A stretch of DNA of 64,000 nucleotides from Clusia tigrina (GCA_920105625.2 OV050030.1:171055315-171119314), one strand, 5' to 3'. Positions 20,369 through 31,698 are shown, counted from the stretch's first letter. Notes: generated by a model not told the origin, from the sequence alone. Numbers and translations: made by a program.

Positions 20369-20990
20369 TGTTACGAAATTGCCCTCTTGACAATTTACTC
20401 TGTTACAAAATTGCCCTCCTGACAATTCCTCTAACTCTCTGTACTCGGACTCGTACCACTGGATTGTGTAGTAATCAAACAATCGCCGGTTAAATTAAAA
20501 TAATTAGCTTTATTTAATTATTGCTATTTACACATTTAATATTAGGCTTAAAGTTTACTTAGTTATTATTTGCACTTTATTTCACAAACCATTAGTCACT
20601 TTATTTAATAAGTAATTTCATCACTTTATTTAATAATGAATTTCATCACTTTGCAAAATTACAAATACTGCTAATACTGCTGCTTAGATTAAAATGCCTG
20701 ATGTATACACTTTTACGATCTCTGATCTACTGTATTCCACTTTGAACAGTCTTCTCGCTTTTATAGTTTTCGAATGGTTGGAGTCGAAAATTCTACGCTA
20801 TTCTCGTATTTTCTAGAAGCTTCTATCCACTTCGACAGAAGTCGAGAATATTCTTTTTGATATTACCGACGGATGGTTCTTGAATAAGCTTTTATTCGAA
20901 TAGTTCGCATCTTGACTCACAGGGGGCACTCATTCTCCAGATGGGATCCTAAAAGTATGCAATCCCTTTTCACTGAGCTATCACGTTTCA
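20369..20990 (-). repeat. 5' LTR of gypsy element B
   Basis: Full-length 622-bp partner of 14779-15400. It must contain the element's promoter. An A+T-rich segment with tttatagtttt lies near 20759, but I cannot assign a start site. Confidence 0.95.
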
Positions 20991-21734
20991 ATATGAACGT
21001 GTGTTCAACATTTTGCATGAACATTTGCATATAAAAAAGCTATCGGCAAGATGGGTGCCGCGTTTGCTCAGTGTCGAACAAAAACGAGTTCGACAGACCA
21101 CTTCATAGCGGTGTTTGGACATGATAAAGCGTAATCCTGGTGATTTTTGGCGTCGACTAATAACTGTTGATGAAACGTGGGTCCACCACTACACACTTGA
21201 AACCAAAAATCAATCGAAACAATGGGTGGAAGCTGGTGGAAGTGCTCCGAAGAAGGCGAAGGGAGTGAAACCGGCTGGCAAGGTATTTTGGGATGCACAC
21301 GGAATATTGCTCATCGATTATCTTGAAAAAGGATCCACAATCACAGGAAAGTATTATCGTGCATTATTGGATCAATTGATTGATGCAATCAAGGAAAAAC
21401 GACCACATTTAAAGAAGAAAAAATGCTCTTTCTTCAAGACAACGCACCGGTTCACACAGCATTAGATACGATGCTAAAATTACATGAAATACACTTCGAA
21501 TTGGTTAATCATCCACCTTATAGTCCAGATTTAGCTCCTAGTGACTTTTTCCTGTTTCCAAACTTGAAAAAATGGCTCGCAGGAAAAAGATTCATCTCAA
21601 ACGAAGAAGTGATTACCGAAACTAACGCGTATTTTGAGGGGTTCCCGAAATCGTATTATTCAGATGGTATAAAAGAGTTGGAATATCGTCTTAGTAAGTG
21701 TGTCGAAGTAAAAGGAGACTATGTTGAGAAATAA
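20991..21734 (+). pseudogene. Mariner A transposase, catalytic part
   Basis: Continues the transposase after the gypsy insertion: ERVFNILHEHLHIKKLSARW, a stop near 21106, then LITVDETWVHHY (first Asp). A frameshift at an A-rich run near 21420 follows, then LFLQDNAPVHTA (second Asp) and NHPPYSPDLAPSDFFLFP (third Asp). I count 34 residues between the second and third Asp, the D,D34D signature of mariner. It ends KGDYVEK and a stop just before the right TIR. Confidence 0.92.
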
Positions 21735-23051
21735 ATGGTTTTTGAAAAAAAAAAATGGTTTTTTCCTACATAGGTAGCTTCAATATCAATCCGCCCTCGT
21801 AAGTAAATTCACGTTGGAAACAGGTCATTCATAACAGCTGCTTAAAGTAGTAAATAATTGATATAATTAATAGTTAAATAGACTCATAAGTCAACACCAC
21901 ATATATAAATCCACTGTGGTAGAAAATATTAAATTTTGGGAGCACGAAAAAACCATCCAATTTCTTGGCCCGAGTATTTATTGCACAGCACACATTTGCT
22001 TCCCATAATTTTTTTATTCTTTTAATTCTTTAATATTTAGATTTCACAAATATTACAATGGAAAAATTCTTATTCAATAAAATCGAATTGCAATTGTTTG
22101 CATATTTATTTTGTTCGCATTTTTCTATACATTAAGTTTTGACAGTTAATGGAGGAAAATTGGTTCAAAAAAAGTTGTTATTGCATTCACCATGTAAGTA
22201 AATTGGTTACAACCAATGCTGCAAGGTGAATTTCGTGCCTCTGGAATTGTCAAACATAAGCAGCATGCGATCAAAATAAACGAAATTGAGAGGAATGGTG
22301 AAATGCATAGGAGCCGCTTAACTGGGCGTTACGACAGGCAATATTTCATTGATTGCATTGTCAATTTTTGCAATAATTGCCAATCGAGACAGCTCATTTC
22401 TCATGGTTGGCAATTCATGTCATGCCATATTGCTTTCCATGTATTGCCACCATAGAATTGGCAATTGAGCTGTCAGTTTTGCTGTTTGACAGCCGATTCT
22501 CATTTTTCTACAGGTATGAAAGTGTAAGCATCGTAAATATGGAGTGGTGTGCGACTGAAATCTATAAAGCTATTAATTTGTACCGATAATTCGAAATTGA
22601 TAAGGAACTACAGAAAACCTAATTATAAGAGGACAGATTTAAGAAACAATGCTGGGCGAAAAAATTGCAAAAGAAATGAAGCGAGATGTATGCGAAACGA
22701 AAAGAAAAATTAAACATCTGTGCACAGCATACCTTGCCGAGAAAAAAAGGATGCAAAACAGTAAACAATCTGGTTCCTCGGCAGAATTAATCCATGAGCC
22801 TCGTTTCTTTTATTATAGTGATATGGGCTTTTTGGATTCTGTCGTTGTTTTGAGAAAAACAACAAATTGCCTAAATGTTGCTGCAAATTTTCGTTATTAA
22901 AATATATTCTAAACACTGGGTACTTAACAGGAAAGTGTTGAAGTCGCAACAGAAGCCACAGATCTGGATTCAACATTGATGGAGGAAATTTCTGGAAGAC
23001 CAATTTCATCACCATCATCACCAACCAACTGTAAACCATTGCAATCATATT

Positions 23052-23191
23052 TATTGAGCAGAGAAATAACACGCACAATTTTAAACTATGATGGTGACAG
23101 ACTTTATTCAGTAAAAGTAGAAACATAATATATAATGCAAAGAAGTATAAGAATGATAAATAGAGTTGCCAGATTTATATTATTTACAATA
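23052..23191 (-). repeat. 3' LTR of the copia element
   Basis: Only 140 bp long, reading tattgagcag ... ttacaata on +, so the ends form a TATTG/CAATA inverted pair. It is preceded on the minus strand by a purine-rich aaagagaag, which fits a PPT. Confidence 0.82.
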
Positions 23192-23273
23192 CTTCTCTTT
23201 AATTGAACATCTAGCAACGTGACAAAAAAACATATTTAAGTTTGAGTTTACAAAATAATTCTGATACATAAAT

Positions 23274-24398
23274 TTACTGTAAACTTATCTTCTCGTTTAT
23301 AGATTTAATTTTAATTGCTGGTACGGCCTTCGTCAAGCCATCCGCCAGCATGTCGTTGGTAGAACTGTAGTTCAGCTTGACTGATCCATTCTCAAACCTC
23401 TCTCGTATGAACTTCACCTTTATGTCCACATGGTTAGTTCGGGGTGAAAAGTTGCTATTGCGAACAATGTGGATTGCACTCTTGTTGTCACAATGAAGTA
23501 TTGTAGCCTCTTTAATGCCAGGAATCAACTCCGATACTAGCCGATTTAAGCAAATTAATTCCTGCATCGCACCAACTACTAACATTAATTCTGCTTCAGT
23601 CGATGACAATGAGACCCTTGACCAAGAGATTGCTCCACCCTGCATAACAAACACGTAACCAGACGTTGACCGTGTTTCGTCAAGATCTCCTGCCCAGTCA
23701 GCATCGCAAAAACCAGTAAGACCTTCAGGTGATTTCTGATAAACGATGCCCTTCAAATACCGCATCACTCGCTTCACTGCAAGCCAATGAGCTTTGCCAG
23801 GGTTTTGTGAAAATCGGCTGAGCAAACTGACTGCAAAGCTGATATCGGGACGAGTATTTTGCGCTGCATACAGAAGACAACCAATTGCTTCCATATATGG
23901 AATATTTTCCATTTCTTTTTTTGCGTCTTCAGTTTGTGGACACATTTCTGCAGTTGGCTTTTGTGACAAGTCGAATGGGGTTGATACAGCATTACAGTCG
24001 TCCATTCCAAAACGTTTCAATACACTGGAAATATATACAGATTGATCAAGTTTAATTAGTTTTTTTACCTTGTCGCGTTGAACTCGCATGCCAAGCACCG
24101 ATGTAGCTGAACCCATGGTTTTCATTTTAAATCTAGAAGACAACTCGTTGTTAATACGCTGCGTAGTTGCAATTTTTCTTTTGTTTACGTTCAGAACTAA
24201 GCTGATATCGCCTACGCTTTTGACAGTCACTCTTTCTTTATTTGCCAAAATCACTTCACTGTGCTCTGCCGCTCTCTCTTTCGAAAGCAACCGCTGATCA
24301 TTTGTCATATGTGACGTTGCTTCTGAGTCTACATACCACAAACTTTCGCCACTTTGAGAGTGGAAACATGAATTCGCTAACAGCGAGTTGGAAGCCAT
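23274..24398 (-). pseudogene. Copia Pol, internally deleted
   Basis: Begins in the protease/integrase-leader region (LWYVDSEATSHMTND, where a catalytic DSG is expected but DSE is seen). It passes in frame, after loss of integrase and the RT core, into the RT C-terminus (LSSRFKMKTMG) and a complete copia RNase H (GFCDADWAGD, STSGYVFVM, SSTEAELM, LHCDNKSAI, HVDIKVKFIRE). It ends at the stop near 23274. The 374-residue frame stays open despite the deletion, so the deletion was a multiple of three. Confidence 0.85.
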
Positions 24399-25070
24399 CG
24401 CCGTCCTGTTTTTACCTTAGTTCTCAGAAGGTTTTTTCGACTGCATTGTCTTGCGACACTCTTTCCGCATATGGCCTTCTTGACCACAATTGAAGCATCG
24501 ACATTTGTTTTATAATAATTTTTGTCATTCCTTTTCTGTCCGTAATTTTTGGCACTATCGACAGTTAAATTTGATTTCGAGTTTTCTAGTGCCATAAAGG
24601 GTGCTTGATAGTCATTAGGCAACCCAGCGAGCAATAGTGAAGCAACAATTTCGTCACTTATATTCAAACCTGCATTCTGGAGCTTAATTGAGTTCATCAC
24701 CACCTCATTCATGTAATCCTGTGTGGATTGGAACTGCTCCAATTTTAACTGTACTAGCTTTTTCAAAAGCTCTACTTTGCGAGTCAAATCATTGTCTGCA
24801 TATGCCACTATTAAAGAGCCCCAAGCATCTGTTGCACTTTCAGAGTTTCCTATATGCGAGAAATTACTTGGCTCCACCATGAGCGTAATCTCCGCCAGCG
24901 CCCGTTCATTCGCGTCACGATCCTTTTCCGTAGGATTCTCTGACAAACCATTCTGAGTTACTTTCCAGCAAAATTTTAACACCAAGTAGGACTTGGCATT
25001 TCTCTTCTATATGTCGAAATTTTCGCGACCTCGTAGCTTTTCAAAAGGAAATCTGATCATTCCCGTTGTC
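24377..25070 (-). pseudogene. Copia Gag
   Basis: The N-terminal MIRFPFEKLRG segment (about 25060) is separated by a stop from the main body. The body carries the UBN2-type capsid: ALAEITLMVEP, ATDAWGSLIVAYADNDLTRK, LLKKLVQLKLEQFQS, LLLAGLPNDYQAPFMALE. The zinc knuckle (C-x2-C-x4-H-type, near 24440-24500) falls in a different frame, so a frameshift breaks the C-terminus. Confidence 0.8.
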
Positions 25071-25115
25071 ATTTTAATTAATTTAAACACTTTTAAACAC
25101 TCTTTCGAATAGTTA

Positions 25116-25129
25116 CTGGGCCCATAACC
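25116..25129 (-). other. Copia primer-binding site (initiator-Met type)
   Basis: Adjacent to the LTR the minus strand reads ggttatgggcccag. This is the form used by copia-group elements, which prime with a cleaved initiator methionine tRNA. It supports both the class and the orientation. Confidence 0.78.
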
Positions 25130-25208
25130 TATTGAGCAGAGAATCAACACGCACAGTTTTAAAGTATGATGGTGACAGACTTTATTCAGTAAAAGTAGAA
25201 ACATAATA

Positions 25209-26369
25209 GCTGTGTTTCTTTCAACGCGAGTCTGAATAAAACGCCCGCTTATCCATACAAATGGACCGCTTGTATGCGCTTAAAGTTTAGCATCTCAAAC
25301 AGAAGTGCTGCCAAAACCATTTTGTTATCTATTGTGAACGAGAAACAGAGTAAACCAAGAATTAACCGCTCAATTATATAAAAAGTTGTCATATAAAATG
25401 GAGAACAAAGAAAATAGGTTTATAAATAATTTAATAACTTTTAATTTAAATTAAAAATGAAAGTGAAACTAACTTATAAATATTTTGATTGATTGAAATA
25501 AATTGAAATTGTTGTTTTTTGTGTTTAATAGCAAACGGAAGCGATGGAGTATAGAGGAGACATTGGGGCTGCTGAGATGCTACCAGACGCGTACGGAGGA
25601 ATTTGAATTTTTAAATTTTATGTTATTAATTTTAAGTAACTGAAAATGTACCTGTTTATTGCTTATATTATAGTGAAATATTTTTCTCATAAAAGAAATT
25701 TTTTAATAAATTAAGAAAACCATTTTTTAAATAACGTTTAAATTTATTTAATGCCAAATATAGGTTAATTTTGTTTTCTAACAAAGCATATCTTACTATT
25801 CGAAATTATGGGTAAAAAATTTAATAAAATGCAAATGCAAACAAAAATTAGTTTTAATTTTAAACCTTTTACATTCATACATACATATTAAATATTCCAC
25901 AGTTGTACGCTGCAGCCTCATATGGGATCTGAAGTTCGCATCACAATATGATTGTATAGTTGCCACAAACTCATCGCATTTAGTATGCTCCTCTTGGTCT
26001 ATGCCAGATACTTCAGAGCTTGAGCTGGAACTGGAACTCTGCGCATACACCATGTCAAGCAGTTCTTTTATTTCCAATTGCTCTTTGAGTCGACGCAAAG
26101 TACTGTTGTCCTCCAATAAAATAGTTGTAACCTAAATAATCACATATATAAAATATTATCTTGTATTAATTAATAAGTATTTAAAGTTAAATTACCAATG
26201 CTTCCTCCGAATTTGCCATTTTCTGTTTTTCCTGTTCTTTAAAATTTGTTTACAAATGTGTATGTATAAGCATTTTAATTGTCAAAACCAGTGCTGCCAA
26301 ATGCTAAAATGTTAAGCGACGGATAGCGTTTTGGCGTTTTATTTACACTCGCGTTGAAAGAAACACAGC
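25209..26369. mobile_element. Short Harbinger-like element inside the copia LTR
   Basis: 1161 bp with inverted repeats of about 37 bp that are nearly perfect (left gctgtgtttctttcaacgcg, right its complement ending gaaacacagc). It is flanked by taata on both sides (25204-25208, 26370-26374), although a 3-bp reading of the duplication is also possible. The intact LTR copy at 23052 provides the empty site. It carries only the start of a Harbinger-type gene. Confidence 0.8.
25796..26219 (-). pseudogene. N-terminal fragment of a Harbinger transposase
   Basis: Exon 1 is 26219-26196 (MANSEEAL), followed by a GT donor. An intron ends at an AG before 26131, and exon 2 reads LLEDNSTLRRLKEQLEIKEL, a Ser-rich run, and VATIQSYCDANFRSHMRLQR. 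A region with FRSHMRLQR type sequence commonly precedes the DDE domain in PIF/Harbinger nucleases. The frame then runs into non-conserved residues and stops at 25796, so the catalytic part is missing. Confidence 0.6.
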
Positions 26370-26779
26370 TAATATATAATGCAAAGAAGAAAAGGATGAT
26401 AAATAGAGTTGCCAGATTTATATTATTTACAATAATATTCATCGGTAGAGTCATTATTGGATTCAATCAATGCAAGCTGCCGCAAAGTGACGAACAGAAA
26501 ATCACATACAGAGGCCAAATTTGTCAGCGCAGTGAACGCCATAATTGTCTCTGCAACGCAAGTGGAGACAGAAAATGTTTTCACTTCATTTTCCAAGACA
26601 ATTGCGCTGCAACTAGAACAGTTGCCATTGGCAGAAGCGACGGAAACAATGTCCGAAATACATAGCCACGTGACATCGAAGCTTCTTGCTCACATGAAGG
26701 CTTCAGAGCCTGCTGCACAGGAGCCAAACATGTTGGAAACTGCTTTAGTAAATGCAGATATTAATTTTGAGTACTAATT

Positions 26780-27010
26780 TTTTTCTGAAATTTTTTTTTT
26801 ATATTTGATCTTGAAATTTAAATTTTTTTTTTTTTTATTTTGAAGATTTATATTTTTTTATTTTTAATTTGAAACTTTTTTTTATATTTGATTTTGAAGT
26901 TTTATTTTCTTATTTTTGATTTTTATTTGAAACTTTTTTTATATTTGATTTTGAAGTTTTATTTTTGATTTTAAAGTTTTTTTTTTAATTCAAAGTTTTT
27001 TTATTTTTGA
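26780..27010. repeat. T-rich low-complexity tract between converging genes
   Basis: Repeats of the form ttttatatttgattttgaa with long T runs occur about five times. It lies between the 3' end of the MADF gene (+) and the 3' end of the transposase (-), so it may have served as a shared terminator region. Confidence 0.75.
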
Positions 27011-27219
27011 TTTTGAATTGATCGATTTTTTGTGTTTTTGATAAAAGACTGGGCCACATATGCCAGGGTATTCCTCAAGTGGTTTTTTTGATGCTTTTGA
27101 AGTGATTAATTTATTTATTTAAAATTTTTTGTATTTACCATATTTTTAAGTGCCTTTGGAAAAAAATTTGACATAAATGAAAGGAAGTTTTGAAACAAAA
27201 TTTTATTCAATTTATTTCT

Positions 27220-28511
27220 TCAATAGGTAGCACAGCAACTTGTTTTTTTTAATTTGACCCATTGAAATGCTACATCGCCATAAGTAACAGAATACTTGCA
27301 CACGTTTTCTCTAATCTGACAAGCGTACTTGTAGGATACCTGCTCCTGAACTGGTAAAGATGATATGGTTTTCGGTAGGTCTTGTTTAAAATTATCCTGT
27401 CCAGGTATTTGCGGTTCTATACGTCTTTTTGTGAGGAATTTGTGCAATATGCAGCAGGTCTTCATAAGTGAATCACATGTGTCGACGAATATTGCAATAG
27501 GCCGATGGAAAACCCGAAAACATGACACTAGCCGCCCAAACGTCATCTCCACTGTCAACCGGGCTCTGCTTAGTCGATAATTAAATGCTTCTTGTGAGGC
27601 GCTTAAATTTGCATTTGGGTTGAATGCCATCATCATATTACGATTCAGGCCGAAAATGTCGTCGCCACTGAAGAAGGACCGTGTTTTATTTATTTGGCCT
27701 TTTAATGGCTTTTCGGGTGGATGATTTAGTTCTCCCGATGTCAACGCCTGATATAATGAGCAGTTTTTGTAAACGACCACGTCAGACGCTCTTCCATTTC
27801 CACCAATGTAATAAATCGGCTATGGGCATCAACAACGCCAAGCAATACGATGCTAAAATATCCTTTATAATTGAAGAAGCCCGACACACAGTGATGGTGC
27901 TTTGATTCTAACGATAGCACCTAGCGTGTGCGGGAATTTGCCAAATCTTTTCAAAATGATCGGCCACAGCCTGCCATTCATGTTCATTTTGAGGGGTCTG
28001 TAAAAAAGTCAAATTAGGTAATTACTCGGGTAAATAGTCATTCAATCATTTCAGATTCACCTTCAAGTATTGATCTTGCTAGACATCGATTATTGCTTGA
28101 AACACTTCAGGTATAAAAGCACTTATGGTTTTTATTGATATCCGTGCAAGGAACTCCAATGGCCTGAATGAGTTGCCGTTAGCCAAATATCTCAAAGTGA
28201 TTGCAGGTCGAAGCCTTGAAGATATTGCAGATCTCAGCATGGTATCGCTCTTTTCAATTCTTGACAGAACCTTGTTATTAATAACACATCAATTAATTAA
28301 AATAAAGATTGCATTGAATTAAAAAAATGTTATTTACCAGACAGAGCAGTTTTTCGAACTCGCCAATGCTCACTCTCAAAAATTTTTTAAATTCCTGGTC
28401 ATCTTCCCACAATATGTCTTTTAAAAGATGAGCTTCCAAATCGTGCATTTTTCGCTTCTCTAAAAAAGGATTAACCCAAAATCTAGGCTTTCTCTTTTTT
28501 TTACTCTTCAT
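27220..28511 (-). pseudogene. PIF/Harbinger transposase
   Basis: Minus-strand gene with intron-like gaps. The N-terminus is near 28511 (KKRKPRFWVNPFLEKRKM ... LRVSIGEFEKLLCL). The next segment is about 28255-28085 (LRPAITLRYLANGNSFR ... FLARISIKTIS). The segment with NEHEWQAVADHFEKIWQIP and the catalytic strand GYFSIVLLGVVDAHSRFI lies at about 27990-27780. The C-terminal part is 27780-27220 (EAFNYRLSRARLTVEMTFGR, then LHKFLTKRRI). The family DDE layout is recognisable, but stops and frame changes between about 27900 and 27740 make it inactive. Confidence 0.82.
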
Positions 28512-28548
28512 ATAAATCGAACAATTTTTTGAGGCAGTTAAGCGCTCG

Positions 28549-28829
28549 AGTTATGGTGTTAAATTAAAACTATAATGTTTTCAATTCGATCTCTTCTCTG
28601 TCTTTATTACACCACTTCGATCTTAACAAAAACATAGCGATAACATTATTGCATAGAATATGAATATTTTAACTAACGCAACTTGTTTACACACACATAT
28701 ATTTGTTGCTGTTTTCTACATTAAATAAAATAATATTATTTTATGATCGCAGTTCGGTGTATGCAAAAATGCGCCGAATCAGCGTATTTCAATAAATGTG
28801 AGGGATCGGGTTGCGTTGGGGACGTAACT
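28549..28829 (-). repeat. 3' LTR of gypsy element C
   Basis: Matches 35109-35529 but lacks about 135 bp after cgatctta. On the minus strand it is preceded by gggggagg, a clear polypurine tract at 28830-28838. Confidence 0.88.
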
Positions 28830-28838
28830 CCTCCCCCA

Positions 28839-29200
28839 TAAATTGGGGACTCTCCTGAGTCCTAATAATAGTACAAAACAAAATTGTATAAGTATATATA
28901 TATATATTTTTTTTTTTTCATAGGTACGAGTATATGTCTTTTTTTTAATTCTTCTCTTTCATTTTGGAAGGTTTGGTTCTAAATATTTATGTTACAATTG
29001 TTGAATGAAATTAGACAATTTTTATTTATAGTAATTTTTCTATCATTACAATTTTGAAACAATTCGATTTTATCTGCATTTTTTTTTTTTTTTTATTTTT
29101 TTTTTTACAATAATATCATCTTTTATTACTTCCATATATAGTTTTTTTGTTTAAAATGAATTCCCAATTTCCCGTTACAAGGCAGTTTTTTAAATCTTTT
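28839..29200 (-). other. A+T-rich region between env remnant and LTR
   Basis: Long T and A runs and TA repeats, with no coding similarity. Belongs to the 3' internal part of element C. Confidence 0.55.
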
Positions 29201-29266
29201 ACAATACTATTTTCCTTATATGAATACATTATATTATTGATTTCTATAAAATATGCTTTGTTTTCC

Positions 29267-30064
29267 TTAAATGACAATGATTTTTAGATCTAAAATAATA
29301 AAATCTTCAGGTATTTTGATAGCAATTACTATTTTATTGCTATCAAGAGTCAATACGCCTAATCTAATTAATTTTAATTTGAAAAAATCGATATTATATC
29401 TGTCCATTTCTTCAGTTGATAGGATATTAGGATGGAACAAATTAAATTTCGCAGATACAATGTTATCTTGAATAATGTTTATTTGTGTTTCGATAGACTT
29501 TAATTTATGCATATGATCAGAATATAGTAAGTGTTGGATAATATTTTTATTTCTAATTTTCATATTTTTGAGTGACTGTTCAATTTTTACTCTGTCAGAT
29601 TCTATGGTCGTTTTCAAAAGGTCAATACTAAAATTGAAATGCTCATTTACAATTATCTGGTGATTTAAAGTACCAATGGAGTTATGGTTATTTGTATCGA
29701 TAATTTTAAGGTGTTCGGTTATTTTTTCCCTATCTTCGTTGTCCATTGTACCAAAAGCCATTTATGTATACTGCCTACAAGATTAATTAGACCACGTTTC
29801 TTCCTAATATTATTGTTTGGATAATAATCTCAATTTGGCATTCAGTAAACTTATCTCTCTTGCTAATAGATCTCCGTTCATTAAGCCAATATTTTCTATA
29901 TTTTTCTCTAGAATATTTATTATGCTTGCGATTTCTGCAGTGTCTATAATATGCAAAACCGAAATCGTATTATTAACTATCTGTACTTCTCTGAGTCGGA
30001 CTATAGTGTAACGTGTGTTAGAGCTGATTTGGTTCACTTGTAGAAAACCCGCTGCACTCATCAT
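29267..30064 (-). pseudogene. Env-like remnant of gypsy element C
   Basis: Minus-strand fragments downstream of pol, at the env position of errantiviruses. The upstream fragment (30064-29810) is a helical segment ending at a stop. A basic RKKRG motif near 29795 resembles a furin-type cleavage site and is followed by a short Gly/hydrophobic stretch. After a frameshift near 29760 a second fragment (29761-29267) begins FGTMDNEDREKI and contains several heptad-like helices. The layout suggests a degraded fusion-type envelope. Two breaks and loss of the C-terminal anchor make it non-functional. Confidence 0.62.
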
Positions 30065-30198
30065 CAGGGTTAGAAGTATGGTTACCTGAAAATTTAAGTG
30101 GTCTTCTAATGTTGGTAGTATGAATGTTTTCTAAATTAGCTCTGACGAATTTTGGCTCGTTCTTATGTCTCAAACTTTTATAATTTTTAATGAAACCT

Positions 30199-31690
30199 TC
30201 AAACTTCGTTTCTTGTTTCTATATAAATTTCTCTTCTACTATTTCTTTTGTTGAGAATATTATTTTTCATTTGTATTAATCTATCCTTAATGATTTTATG
30301 ATCTACTTTATTTTCCTGAACTTCCAGTGGAGTCGTTTTAATTGTAGAGTGGTAAGAAGTGTTGTAAAACCTAAGGGCTTTAAGGACTTCTGTTTTTATT
30401 GGAAGTTTTTCTTCCGTATTTAAAATCCTAATTCGTTCGGTTAGCGTATTATTTAGTCTCTCGATGTCTGTATTCCCAGTATGACTGTTGGGCTTAGTAC
30501 TATGAAAACAAATATTTACTTTATTCAGGAAATCTCGAATACTTTGCGAATTAAATTCGTTATCGAAAATGAACTTTTTTATCTTACCTTTTATTGCTAA
30601 AAATTGTCTTAATTTCCTAATGATAGTTTGGTGATTTCTGTCTGGTAAATAAAAACTAATGGCATATTTCGAAAATTTATCTATAAAAACTACGAAGGAG
30701 AGTTTGCTATTAACATAGGTGTCGACATGGATTATTTCGTTGATTGTTGAAGGTGTCTCAGTTAGACTAAACTTATTTTTAATTGGGTTCCTATCGTATT
30801 TTCCACGATTACTGATATCGCAGTCATTAATTACTTTATGGATGGTTGTTTTTAATTCGGGGTTATATATTTTGTTTTTAATTCCTTCGTATGTGGGAAT
30901 GATTCCAGAGTGACCTGTTTCATATTTGTGAAACAATGAAATTTGTTTTTTTAGTTCGTTTTCATCATCGATATCTTTGGCAAAATATGAGCATTTAACA
31001 AATTTAATAATTTGCCTATTTGGAAAAATTTTGATTAGCTCTTGTTGTAATTTGTTATAATCGTGATCGCCAAGCTGGGAATAAATTGCAATTTTACCTT
31101 TGCTTATTAATTTCTTTGTTATATTCGCTATATTGTCGTTATTTATGTCCTCTTGGTCAATAAAAACTCTTGTGTTTTTAAAAATTTTTTCAGACTCTTT
31201 TTCTTTATTGTCTTGAAATATTATTTGAGTCTTAAATCGGTTTACGACTGTATCCAGGAGTGGGATGTGATCATTTGCATTTTCTTCTTGAGAATGTAAT
31301 GTCTGAACTGCTAAGGAATCTTCGGACTCGTTAGCACCATTTTCTCCTGTGTTTAAATTTTTTACATGTTCTTCGAACAAATTATTAAGCGGGAGCCCCA
31401 AATTTTCGGAGTCCAACAAATTTATTTCGTTAGTATTAATATTTATTCTACTGAGAAAATCGGCGACTTTATTGTTTTGTCCCTTAATATAATCGATATT
31501 AATGTTATATTCCCCTAACGATACTAACCATCGCTGTAAACGTGGGTTGATGTCCCTTCCTGTATTCTTTGCCTGCAACCATTTGATTGGTTGATGGTCG
31601 GTTTGTAAATCGAATTCTCTACCGAAAAGATAGGGTCTATAATATTTTGTACTCCAAATTATCGCTAGTAACTCTATTTCGATAGTTGAG
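30199..31690 (-). pseudogene. Element C Pol, RNase H end and integrase
   Basis: From about 31690 the frame (stop near 31699) covers the end of RNase H (DINPRLQRWLVSLGEY, GQNNKVADFLSRI), a long acidic spacer, and then integrase. The zinc region shows HKYETGHSG ... NDCDISNRGKYD, where the final CxxC is damaged. The core shows EIIHVDTYV (Asp), FIFDNEFNS (Asp) and NTDIERLNNTL (Glu). The 459-residue frame from 31578 is open. The C-terminal tail ends near 30199. Confidence 0.85.
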
Positions 31691-31698
31691 TAATTTGT

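Larger units (their letters stand above)
14779..20990 (-). mobile_element. Gypsy element B, young and almost intact
   Basis: A 6212-bp element on the minus strand: 5' LTR 20369-20990, PBS, gag, pol, PPT, 3' LTR 14779-15400. Both LTRs are 622 bp and I found no difference between them when reading line by line. The target ATAT is duplicated at 14775-14778 and 20991-20994, and the mariner frame (...VNISYERVFNIL...) is restored when one copy is removed. The only visible coding defect is one in-frame TAA in gag. It has no env. A diverged relative lies at 52192-55622. Confidence 0.95.
14315..21799 (+). mobile_element. Mariner element A, split by gypsy element B
   Basis: Perfect 28-bp TIRs: 14315-14342 begins cgagggcggattgatattga, and 21772-21799 is its complement. 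They are flanked by the TA target at 14313-14314 and 21800-21801. Without the 6.2-kb gypsy insertion (14779-20990 plus one ATAT) it is about 1.27 kb, the normal mariner length. It sits in unit 2 of the A/B/C repeat. Confidence 0.93.
23052..26434 (-). mobile_element. Copia-type element with 140-bp LTRs
   Basis: Minus-strand Ty1/copia element: 5' LTR (25130-25208 plus 26375-26434, split by a Harbinger-like element), PBS, gag, internally deleted pol, PPT, 3' LTR 23052-23191. The target atatt is duplicated at 23047-23051 and 26435-26439. It interrupts the MADF gene. The deletion removes integrase and most of the RT. Confidence 0.88.
25130..26434 (-). repeat. 5' LTR of the copia element, split
   Basis: The LTR matching 23052-23191 is present as 25130-25208 and 26375-26434. 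The two parts are separated by the 1161-bp Harbinger-like element and a taata duplication. The outer end ttacaata is followed by the atatt duplication. Confidence 0.82.
22540..26777 (+). pseudogene. MADF-domain accessory gene of the Harbinger element
   Basis: Segments: 22540-22600 (MEWCATEIYKAINLYR, then a stop), 22649-22900 (KEMKRDVCETKRKIKHLCTA and YLAEKKRMQNSKQSGSSAEL), 22932-23051, then 26435-26777. The final segment contains a conserved-looking helical C-terminus (VETENVFTSFSKTIALQLEQ) and stops after NFEY. PIF/Harbinger elements usually carry a second, Myb/MADF-like DNA-binding protein needed for transposition. The frame joins cleanly (...LQSY + SSVESLLDS) when the copia element with one copy of its duplicated atatt is removed. 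At least one stop precedes 22649. Confidence 0.75.
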
